Positions 1 to 9,080 of a stretch of 64,000 bases of DNA are shown one piece after another (positions within the stretch are counted from its first letter, which is position 1; each line of letters opens with the position of its first letter). Location: assembly GCF_019175385.1 (NCBI RefSeq), contig NC_083339.1:76900307-76964306 (forward strand), in the 5' to 3' direction. A program made the translations under genes and the position numbers. Origin of the DNA: Lycium barbarum. Its lineage: Eukaryota; Streptophyta; Magnoliopsida; Solanales; Solanaceae. The notes beneath the pieces were generated by a model, which saw nothing but the letters and a program-made list of their open reading frames with translations, was not told the origin of the DNA and made no database searches.

Positions 1-1
1 C

Positions 2-991
2 AGGCCTTTTCTGGACCTATTCGTGATTGTATTCATCGACGATATCCTAGTGTACTCTAGATCCGAGGCTGAGCATGCGGAGCATTTGCGAACCGTCCTT
101 GGAGTTCTTCGAGCTCGAGAGTTGTTTGCAAAATTCTCCAAATGTGAGTTTTGGTTGAACTCGGTATCATTTCTGGGCCATATTGTTGCGGCGGATGGTA
201 TTCGAGTGGATAGTCAAAAGATCGAGGCAGTGAAAACTTGGCCAAGGCCCACAACCCCTACAGTGGTTCGTAGCTTTATGGGCTTAGCCGGGTATTACAG
301 AAGATTTGTTGAGGGTTTCTCTTCTATTTCTGCACCGCTCACAAAGTTGACTCAGAAGTCAGCTAAGTTTCAATGGACAGATGCTTGTGAACGTAGTTTC
401 CAAAAGTTGAAAGACAGATTGACTTCTGACCCAGTCTTGACACTTCCAGAGGGAGTGGAAGGGTATGTTGTTTATTGTGATGCTTCAGGCGTCGGGCTAG
501 GCTGTGTATTGATGCAAAATGGTAAGGTGATCGCGTATGCTTCTAGACAATTACGGAAACATGAACAGAATTATCCTACCCATGACTTAGAATTGGCCGC
601 GGTGGTCCATGCTTTAAAGATATGGAGACATTACTTATATGGTGTCCACGTGGATATTTATACAGATCATAAGAGTCTCCAGTACATCTTCAAGCAGAAA
701 GAGTTAAATTTGCGGCAACGACGATGGCTAGAGTTGCTAAAAGACTATGACGTCAAAATTCTGTACCACCCCGGAAAGGCAAATGTTGTGGCCGATGCTC
801 TTAGCCGCAGGTCTATGGGAAGCTTATGCGATGTGCTATAAGAAAAGAGAGAAATGACCCGTGAGCTTCAGCAGCTAGCCAGCCTAGGGGTCCGAGTAGT
901 GGACTCAAGTAGCAGCAGAGCTACCATTCAGAATTCGGCAGTTTCGTCGCTAGTAGCGGAAGTAAAAGAGCGGCAAGGTGAGGATTCCAGG
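2..991 (+). pseudogene. Element A pol piece 1: end of reverse transcriptase, RNase H, linker
   Basis: The reading frame begins at base 2. The RT catalytic FIDD is at 32-43, followed by the RT thumb and GLAGYYRRF. RNase H follows with YCDASG (first catalytic Asp at 479), DLELAAV near 588, TDHKSLQY near 664 and ADALSR near 794. A TAA at 839-841 breaks the frame at the RNase H/linker boundary, where the frame otherwise continues into a linker ([16 protein letters not shown]). The piece ends at 987-991 (CCAGG), duplicated at 12011 by insertion of B. The product would copy element RNA into DNA and degrade the RNA strand in cytoplasmic particles. A is not coding-competent. Family assignment is certain; the exact original residue at the TAA is unknown. 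Confidence 0.9.
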
Positions 992-1274
992 TGTTATGTC
1001 CCGTGTTTTCGTATAATTGGAAATTGAGAAATAATTACGACTTGGGTGTTAGAAGGACATAATTTGATTTTAGTACATGTGACTATGTTGGTTATGGAAT
1101 CATTAATGTCAAGACCTCGGGGAAGGCCGAGGATAAATTTGGGATTTCGGAAATTAGTTTCGGGAATTACAAAACGGGACTTTTCAAGAATTGGGCCAAA
1201 GAAATTATAACTCAAATGAAGCCCAACAATTGAAGGGGGCCGGCCATAGCAAGTGGCCCAAGCCCACTTTTAAA

Positions 1275-1315
1275 GGGTCATGTGCTATACACATGACCCC
1301 TAAATGGATATATAT
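1275..1315 (+). promoter_or_regulatory. Element B LTR core promoter: palindrome plus TATA box
   Basis: A perfect inverted repeat (GGGTCATGTG, 5-nt loop, CACATGACCC; 1275-1299) lies 8 nt before ATATATAT (1308-1315). The same arrangement, with 10-11 nt spacing, occurs in the LTRs of C, F and G. Each arm holds CATGTG, a core recognised by plant NAC and some bHLH factors; that link is family knowledge, not shown here. Transcription would start some 30 nt after the TATA box. Confidence 0.6.
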
Positions 1316-2328
1316 GTGATATACTTAAGAATTATCAAGAGAACTAGAACAAAATCAAGAACACCAACAAGAAAGGGCTTTCGGCCGTAGCTAGGAAAAA
1401 AAAGAGAAAGAAAATTCCCAAGTTCTATTGTTGATCCAAAAATCCTAATTTTTGCATATTTGTGAAGTACTCAAGGCCCTCTTCAACGGGGTATAATTAG
1501 TTTGGCGCAAGAACGACGTTTACGACAAGTCGGGTTTTCAAAGAAAAGGTAAGAATTTTGCCCCTTTAATGTTATAGAATTGATGTGAATATGTTAAGGA
1601 TTGGAAATAGACGAGAATCCCGTAACGTGGATGTTAGTAAAAAGTCGTGGGTGTGTGTGTAGAGTGTGGGTTGGCCGTGAGCCATAGGGAGGAGGAAATG
1701 GTGTTAATTTACCTTGTTTGGTTGGTGTAATGTGTTGTTGTGATCCTTATGTTGTAATTGATCGATTGATGAATGAAATTGACGTTGAAAAGTGATTTTG
1801 GATATTATCGGAAAGTGTATACCTTCGGTATCACTATGTATATCATTGTATATTTTGGGTGCTAGAGACTTTAGATGTGAATTTATAATGATGTTAATGA
1901 ATTCGGAATGAAACGACGTGAGTTAGAATGTTCGTCGTGGATTTTTGATGTTTTAAAGAATTCTGGAAAATAATGGATTTTGGTGTAATTTCGTGTATGG
2001 CTTGGATTGTAGTTAGGATGTGATTGTATAAGTTTGAATGTAGAAATGAATACAATTATGTAGATTTAGAATTTGAGTTTTGAAAGTTGGAATGAAAGTT
2101 GCCAACTTAGATAACAAAGTAGATCTTTGAAGCTAGAATGGTTTAATTGTTGTTTGTGTTGTTTGTTGACGTGTGGGCTGTTGTGGTGGATGTATTTTGA
2201 GCCGAGCTAAGCCTCGGGGATGTTAGATTCATAGGGGAAATGCTGCCGAAATTTCGGTAGGCAAAAAATTGAAGTTAAAGGCATTTTTAAGCCTAAGAAC
2301 CTCAACTGGTAACTTTGACCATTTGCAG

Positions 2329-2380
2329 ATTTTTGACGAAACGGGACTGGACTTTCGGGAGAGCTTACGACATCTGTGAG
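2329..2380 (+). other. Candidate 52-nt mini-exon in B 5' LTR
   Basis: The segment is preceded by TTTGCAG and followed by GTATGTAAAGC, matching plant acceptor and donor consensus. The same 52-nt spacing is found in C (14657-14708, -), E (34669-34720), F (38758-38809) and G (42180-42231, -), although the LTR families differ around it. In F the donor G has become T. Splicing itself is not shown by the sequence. Confidence 0.4.
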
Positions 2381-3925
2381 GTATGTAAAGCTTCCCACTC
2401 CTTCATTTGGCATATCCTAGTATGTTAGTCGAATATGAGACCTTCCGGAGCATTTCTGTTCCTCGAAACCCGATCCACAGAAAAGTTACTATTCATTCAA
2501 TTCAATTGAAGCCTAAGGGCTCTATTTTGGCTAGAATGCCACCATTCGTCCGAAACCTATCGAAATGTGGTCGGGTAACCTAGAAATGATTATGTATGAC
2601 CCCTGGCATATAAATGTTCGTAAAAATATGTTCGCCACCTCACTTTGACTCGAGGTGGGCCCGCTAACCCCGAGACGCCCTATTTGTCTTATTGGGCTGT
2701 CCTTTTGAATAACGTTTGGAATGGCACTTTCGATGTTGGAATTCCCGTCTATGGGATATGTTTAGACAATTACGATATGTTAAGCTACGTTCTGAGCTAC
2801 ACATATTATTTTGGAAAAGTTTTGATAAATGAAACTTTATATCGGCTAAGTATCCGACTATTTTGCATTATGATATGACTTATGGGTTTACTTCGTTTTG
2901 GAAAACTATTTTGAAGTACGAATTGCATTGGTTTGCTCACGACTCTGCTCGTGCCTTATTATGACTTCGTTCACCGGTTCCCGGGCCGGTTTTGATTCGT
3001 GCGCCTTATGACAATTCGGCCGTATGCTGTGTTACGGTTCCCGAGGCTTCACCATAGGGCCGGGTTCCGTTTGGAGTTATGCTGTGATATGGCTCGTGAT
3101 GCGATACGCTCACCTATGATTATGTTTGTGTTCGGGGATGTACGGAGATTTGAAACCTTCTGGTGTTATGCTGTGTGTGGCGCCAGCGTCGGAGTGGCGA
3201 CCACATTCCTAAGCGTTTGCATGATTTCGTTTGCATTATATATACGTATATGATTTCGATACGGATTTTGACATACCGATTTGCACTCCACTTTGACATC
3301 TGATTTGCTTTCGGTTTTGACCCATATTTCTGTACTCCGTGCTTTACATACTCAGTACATATTTCGTACTGACCCCCTTTCTCCGGGGGCTGCGTTTTAT
3401 GCCCGCAGGTGCAGATATCGGTGATCCTCCGCAGTAGGCTTCACTTCTTGCTATTCCGGAGTACTCCTCTTTGATCCGGAGTCCACTTTTGGTACAGACT
3501 CCTTTTGCTTTGTATATGTTTTGTATATTTGACTATTTGGGTACGGCGGGGCCCTGTCTCGCCATATGTTTTTGTTTCGAACTCATAGAGGCCTGTAGTC
3601 ATATATGTGGGGTGAGGGTCCTGTATATGTTGGTCTGATTTTGTTTTCTGGTCTTAAAGCGGTCCGTTTGTTATGATGGCCCCAAATGGCCCTTATGCTT
3701 ATATTTTGCACTTTTGACCGGCGATGTCTATTCCGCCGCTCAGTTTGTATTTGTTATGATATTTTGATTTGGCACGACCGCTTAAGACAGATTTTGATAA
3801 ATTATGTTCGATATGATTTCGAAAAATTATGAAATAAGTTTGGACTTGAAAATGAATGTGTGATTCGGTCTGGGTACCCAGGTAGGGTGCCAGTCGCAGC
3901 CCACGGGGCTGGGTCGTGACAAAAG

Positions 3926-3937
3926 TGGTATCAGAGC
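3926..3937 (+). promoter_or_regulatory. Element B primer-binding site (initiator tRNA-Met)
   Basis: TGGTATCAGAGC, four bases after the LTR end, is complementary to the 3' end of plant initiator tRNA-Met. It primes minus-strand DNA synthesis. Confidence 0.9.
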
Positions 3938-3981
3938 GGTTTGTGCTCGGAATGTCTACAGGCCGTGTCTCGTAGAGTCTT

Positions 3982-4015
3982 GTTTATCGATGTGTTGTGC
4001 ACCACATCCATAAAC
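3982..4015 (+). promoter_or_regulatory. Element B leader hairpin with palindromic GTGCAC loop (dimer-initiation candidate)
   Basis: GTTTAT and GATGTG pair with CACATC and ATAAAC around one C/C mismatch; the loop TTGTGCAC contains self-complementary GTGCAC (3997-4002). The hairpin lies 45 nt after the primer site and recurs in C, D, E and G. It resembles retroviral dimer-initiation hairpins; that function is inferred. Confidence 0.55.
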
Positions 4016-4124
4016 GGGAAGCTACAGGGCATTTAGGATGTTACTTTCTTTGTAATCTTAGATCGTGCGATAGAGCTGTGCTATTAGGATGATTTTGATC
4101 TGACTCGCCTTTGTGTTTGCAGTG

Positions 4125-5540
4125 ATGCCTCCGAAGAAGGCAACGGCGGCCCAGAAGGGCAAGGCGAGGATTGGAGAGACTAGTCAGGCAGAGCGAGCTA
4201 CCCGGGCTCGTGTTTATGATTTGCCTGAGGATGTGCCTCATTCTGTGGGGTCTGCTACACCCCCACTAGTACAGCCTGGAGCAGGACCTTCAGCAGCTCC
4301 AGAGGTCCGTGTACCCGCACCCGAGACTCCAGCTCCTCAGCCAGGGGCGGAGGATAGGACCTTGAGAGAGGCTGTACAGTTGTTGACTACCTTGGTAGCA
4401 GGGCAGGCTCGCAGACGTGGGCGGAGGGATGATGATGACGATGACAGGCGGGACAGCCTGAGAGTTCGGGAGTTTCTGTTATGTGGCCCTCCAGAGTTCT
4501 TCGGGTCTAAGCCCGATGAGGACCCCCATGACTTTATTCGGGGGATGCGACGCTCCTTGGACTTGGTCAGGGCTTCAGAGACCGAGTCAGTTGAGCTGGC
4601 TTCGCAACGGCTTCGAGATGTGGCTACCCACTGGTACGAGACTTGGGAGCAGTCTAGGGGAGAGGGTGCCCCTCCAGCCACTTGGGATCAGTTTGTGACA
4701 GCATTCACCCACCACTTTTTGCCACCAGAGTTACGGCGGGCACGGGCTGATCGGTTCTTACGTCTACAGCAGAGGGGTCGGAGTGTTCGCGAGTATAACC
4801 TTGAGTTTGATTCTCTGGCCCGATATGCACCGGCCGTGGTAGCAGATATGTCCGATCGGATGCACCGATATGTTATGGGATTGGACCGGTATTTGGTAGA
4901 CAGTTGTATGGCCGTGTCATTGCAGACAGACATGGACATTTCCCGACTTCAGGCCTATGCGATGGGTATGGAGGACCGTCGTAGGTCTGATCCTGCTGGC
5001 AGAGATCGAGATAGGAGGCCGCCCAAGAGGGTTAGGTCCACAGGGTATTCTGGAGATTCTCGAGGCGGACAGCCTCAGCAGCAGTAGTTTGATAGATATC
5101 TTCCTCCCTCCAGCCGGGGTACGCAGTCAGGCAGCCGGAGATTCGATAGTACGGGACCGTCTGGGGCCGGTCAGAGCTCCAGAGCGGCAGGTTCGCAGGC
5201 ATCTAGGGGTTCCAACCAGGCCAGACCACCCAGGCCCCGTTGTCCTCATTGCGGGAAGTCTCATCCCGAGGAGTGTTACCGAGCGACTGGAGCTTGCTTT
5301 TCTTGTGGTGGTCAGGGCCACTTTATGAGAGACTGTCTATTGGCTAGCGGTTCTGGTAGTGCTGCCCAGCAGACAGGGTCAGTCGCCGGTTCTTCATCTG
5401 TTCCATCTGTTGCACGCCCTGGAGGGCGGGGTATTCCAGCACCGGCAGGACGCGGTCGAGGCCGCGGTGGCGCTTCAGGTTCTAGCGGTCCCTCGAACCG
5501 CATATATGCTTTGGCCAGCCGCCAGGATCAGGAGGCTTCG
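4125..5540 (+). pseudogene. Element B gag (capsid/nucleocapsid), nonsense mutation
   Basis: The start is taken at MPPKKA (4125), because all copies share this start directly after TTTGCAGTG. The order is a Pro/Ala-rich N-terminus, an acidic patch (DDDDDD near 4429-4446), the Ty3-gag core (FFGSKPDEDPHDFIRGM, WDQFVTAF, RSVREYNLEFDSLARYAP), then a basic, Gln-rich tail. TAG at 5085-5087 replaces the last CAG of a Gln run that is intact in C and E. The same frame then continues through a CCHC zinc knuckle (CFSCGGQGHFMRDC, about 5293-5334) into a Gly/Arg-rich linker and protease. Gag would form the particle and bind genomic RNA. There is no gag/pol frameshift: this lineage uses one gag-pol frame. 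Confidence 0.85.
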
Positions 5541-6077
5541 CCAAACGTTGTCAAAGGTACATTACTGGTTTTCTCCAGATCTGTATATGCTTTGATTGAC
5601 CCTGGCTCTACTTTATCATATATTTCCCCGCTCGTTGCTAGTAAGATTGGGATAGTGTCTGAGCCTATAGAGCCATTTGAGGTAGCTACGCCAGTTGGGG
5701 ATTTTATTGTAGCGAGACAGATCTATAGGGATTGTTCTGTGACCATTTATGATCGTAGCACTAAGGCTGATTTGGTAGAGTTAGACATGCTCGAGTTTGA
5801 CGTCATTATGGGCATGGACTGGTTGTCTTCCTGTTATGCTAATGTCGACTGCCAGAAAAAGGTAGTCCGTTTTCAGTTTCCAGGGGAACCAGTCATAGAG
5901 TGGTTCGGATCTACTGCGTCGCCGAGGGGTAAGTTTATTTCATACCTCAAGGCTAAGAAGATGATCCAGAAGGGGTATATCTATCATTTGGTTCGTGTGC
6001 ACGATACTGCCGCGGAGGTACCTACCCTTCAGTCTGTTCCGGTCGTCAGCGAGTTTCCAGATGTGTTTCCTGACTAG
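5541..6077 (+). pseudogene. Element B protease
   Basis: The frame is continuous with gag. The aspartic protease motif [14 protein letters not shown] has its catalytic Asp at 5598-5600. Downstream are [28 protein letters not shown] and the PR-RT linker ([15 protein letters not shown]). TAG at 6075-6077 (GAG in sister copies) truncates the protein within [11 protein letters not shown], just before RT. Retrotransposon proteases of this type act as dimers and cut the polyprotein. Confidence 0.85.
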
Positions 6078-7485
6078 CTTCCTGGCCTTCCGCCTGAGCG
6101 GGAGATTGATTTTACTATTGAGTTGATGCCAGATACGCAGCCTATATCTATTCCTCCGTACAGGATGGCACCAGCTGAGTTGAAGGAGCAGCTGAAAGAT
6201 TTGATGGATAAGGGTTTTATCAGGCCCAGCACATCACCCTGGGGAGCGCCGGTATTGTTTGTCAGAAAGAAGGATGGGTCGTTGCGGATGTGTATTGACT
6301 ACCGGCAGCTGAATAAGGTGACTATTAAGAATAAATATCCCCTCCCCCGGATTGATGATTTGTTTGACCAGCTGCAGGGTGCTAGACATTTTTGAAAGTT
6401 AGATCTGTGTTCTGGTTATCATCAGGTGCGAGTACGGGAGTCAGATATCCCGAAGACTGCTTTCAAGATCCGGTACGGGCATTATGAGTTCAGAGTTATG
6501 TCTTTCGGGCTGACTAATGCTCCAGCAGTCTTTATGGATCTGATGAACCCGGTATTTCGGCCTTTTCTGGATATGTTTGTTATTGTGTTTATCGATGATA
6601 TTCTGATTTACTCGGGACCAGCCGAGGAGCATTCAGATCATTTGAGGACGGTACTTGGCATCCTCCGTCAGCAGACGTTATATGCTAAATTCTCTAAGTG
6701 TGAGTTCTGGTTGACTTCTGTGGCATTCTTAGGCCATATTGTCGGCGCAGATGGTATTCGGGTCGACACGCAGAAGATTGAGGCTGTGCAGAATTGGCCC
6801 AGGCCTACTACACCGACAGAGGTGCGCAGTTTTCTGGGATTGGCTGGGTATTATCGCAGGTTCGTGGAGGATTTCTCTTCTATTGCATCACCACTGACGA
6901 GGCTTACCCAGAAAGCAGCGAAATTCCAGTGGTTAGATGCCTGCGAGCGCAGCTTTCAGATGCTGAAGGAGAGATTGATTACAGCACCAGTTTTGGCTCT
7001 TCCAGAGGGATCTGATGGGTATGTTGTATATTGCGACGCCTCTGGTATTGGGATAGGATGTGTATTGATGCAGCACGGTCGAGTCATAGCCTATGCTTCC
7101 CGGCAGCTCAGACCGCACGAGAGGAACTATCCCACTCATGATCTTGAGTTGGCCGCGGTGATTCATGCTTTGAAGATTTGGCGGCATTATTTATATGGGG
7201 TCCACGTTGATATCTATACGGACCATAAGAGTCTCCAGTATATTTTTAAGCAGAAGGAGCTAAATTTGCGGCAGCGGAGGTGGCTTGAGCTACTAAAGGA
7301 TTACGACGTCGATATTCTGTATCATCCAGGAAAAGCCAACGTGGTAGCTGATGCGCTGAGCCGCAAGTCCGTAGGCAGTCTGGCTGATGTTCCATCTGAT
7401 AAGAGAGATTTGGTTGGTGATATTCATCAGCTGGCCAGCCTCGGAGTTCGTTTGGCTGATTCTGGAGATTCTGGGATTTCTGTTC
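6078..7485 (+). pseudogene. Element B reverse transcriptase and RNase H
   Basis: Same frame as the protease. RT motifs: [59 protein letters not shown] and catalytic FIDD (about 6590-6600). RNase H carries [23 protein letters not shown] and [10 protein letters not shown]. Lesions: TGA at 6393-6395, replacing the Ser codon before KLDL; a 6-bp in-frame loss of one of two ELKE units near 6180-6190; and a 1-nt deletion near 7485 in SVRAVAESS that shifts the frame. NPVF stands where sister copies have NRVF. The enzyme cannot be made as one chain. Confidence 0.85.
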
Positions 7486-8947
7486 GCCAGTTGCTGAGTC
7501 ATCTATTATTCAGGAGGTAAAGCAGCGCCAGTTTGAGGATCCTCTTTTGATTCAGTACAGAGATGTGGCCCTTACTAAAGCAAAGACTCAGTTTGAAATC
7601 TCGCCTGAAGGAGTATTATTGTACGACGGCAGGTTCTGTGTACCGGACGTTGCGGGCTTACGGCGGTAGATTATGGGCGAGGCACACTATGCCTGGTATT
7701 CTGTTCATCCCGGTTCCACTAAGATGTATCGGGATCTCAGGTGTTTGTATTGGTGGGACGGCATGAAGAAAGACATTGCTGAGTTCGTTAGTCAGTGCCC
7801 GAACTGCCAGCAAGTCAAGATCGAGCATCAGAAGCCCGGTGGATTGTTACAGGAGATGGAGATTCCGGCCTGGAAATGGGAGATGATTAATATGGACTTC
7901 ATTGTTGGGTTGTCGCGTACTCTACGCAGGTACGACTCTATTTGGGTTATTGTGGACAGGCTGACGAAATCAGCCCATTTCCTTCCGGTCCGGACTACTT
8001 ATTCGGCTGAGGATTATGCCAGACTATATATCAGAGAGATAGTCAGACTTCACGGAGTCCTTGTATCTATCATTACTGACCGAGGTGCCCAGTTTACAGC
8101 TAATTTCTGGAGGTCATTTCAGGAGGGATTAGGGACTCAGGTGAGCCTCAGTACAGCTTTTCATCCTCAGACCGACGGGCAGGCCGAGCGCACTATTCAG
8201 ACGCTCGAGGATATGTTGCGGGCCTGCGTTATTGATTTCAGGGGCAGCTGGGATGATCATTTGCCGCTTATAGAGTTTGCTTACAATAACAGTTATCACT
8301 CCAGCATTCAGATGGCCCCATACGAGGCCCTTTATGGCAGGAGATGCAGGTCTCCTATTGGTTGGTTTGACGTGGGCGAGACTAAGTTGATTGGGCCGGA
8401 TGTGATCCAGGAAGCTGTAGATAAGGTGAAGCTTATTCGGGAACGACTGTTAGCTGCTCAGAGTCGACAGAAAGCTTATGCTGATAGACGACGTCGACCG
8501 TTAGAGTTCCAGATTGGTGACTGGGTATTCTTGAAGGTGTCGCCTATGAAGGGCGTTATGAGGTTTGGCAAGAAGGGCAAGTTGAGCCCGCGGTACATCG
8601 GGCCATACCAGATTGTTCGGAAGATAGGCGCAGTCGCCTACGAGCTAAACTTGCCATCCGATTTGGAGTCCGTGCACCCGGTATTTCATGTGTCGATGTT
8701 GCGGAAGTGTATTGGTGACCCTTCCAGGATATTCCCATTAGATGATCTGCAGGTGACGGAGCAGTTGTCTTATGACGAGCAGCCTGTATCTATTCTGGAT
8801 CGTCAGGTGAGGAGATTGCGCACTAAGGAGGTGCCTTCTGTCAAGGTTCTGTGGCGCAATAACAACCGGGAAGAGATGACTTGGGAGGCAGAGGATGAGA
8901 TGAAGAAGAGATTCCCCCATTTATTCCCTACGCCCCCTGTAATCTAG
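7486..8947 (+). pseudogene. Element B integrase and chromodomain
   Basis: After the frameshift the frame runs to TAG 8945-8947, with one internal TAG at 7667-7669 (CAG in sister copies). Integrase: HHCC zinc-binding region ending CPNCQQVK, then the DDE core with [20 protein letters not shown] and [15 protein letters not shown]-type sequence RYIGPYQIVRKIG follows. The C-terminal chromodomain (RQVRRLRTKEVPSVKVLWRN, then EEMTWEAEDEM) is the chromovirus hallmark thought to steer insertion to heterochromatin. The part from 7670 on is intact. Confidence 0.9.
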
Positions 8948-9044
8948 ACTCTTGTATTTGTTGTACCAATGAACGGATGGACCATGTGTGATATATATAA
9001 AATGGTTTTTCCGTCATGTTTATGAGTCTTCATAAGATTTATTT

Positions 9045-9080
9045 AACATTCGGGGACGAATGTTCTTAAGGGGGGGAGAA
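9045..9080 (+). promoter_or_regulatory. Element B pre-PPT hairpin and polypurine tract
   Basis: AACATTCG-GGGA-CGAATGTT (9045-9064) forms a perfect 8-bp stem with a 4-nt loop. The polypurine tract AAGGGGGGGAGAA (9068-9080) abuts the 3' LTR and primes plus-strand synthesis. The 97 bases between the stop codon and the hairpin hold nothing else recognised. Confidence 0.8.

Larger units (their letters stand above)
992..3921 (+). repeat. Element B 5' LTR
   Basis: Bounded by TGTTATGTCC and GGGTCGTGACA, and repeated at 9081-12010. Ordered landmarks: promoter palindrome 1275-1299, TATA box 1308-1315, donor-like AAG|GTAAGA at 1549, palindrome CCGAAATTTCGG 2246-2257, mini-exon candidate 2329-2380, a hairpin-rich stretch from about 2935 to 3240, a double hairpin with acceptor-like end 3350-3408, and U-rich TTTGTATATG-type sequence near 3510-3540 that could serve 3'-end formation. 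Small ORFs inside it have no recognisable product. No other feature was found in this 2.9 kb. Confidence 0.95.

Noticed and set aside
2999..3253. An 84-codon frame in the B LTR that recurs at 11088, 39428, 41309 (-) and 49304 (-)
   Set aside because: It recurs because the LTR recurs. It has no recognisable domain, and the DNA hairpins in it explain the conservation better than a protein does. A dN/dS test over many copies would settle it.
3926..3937. tRNA-Met-like sequence as a tRNA gene
   Set aside because: Only the 12-nt complement of the tRNA 3' end is present: a primer-binding site.
4957..5328. Frames overlapping gag in other phases (also at 47307, 19741)
   Set aside because: Out-of-phase shadows of the Gly/Arg/Pro-rich gag tail.
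8948..9044. A possible env-like gene between integrase and 3' LTR
   Set aside because: In B, C, E and G the gap is about 100 bp, too short for a gene.
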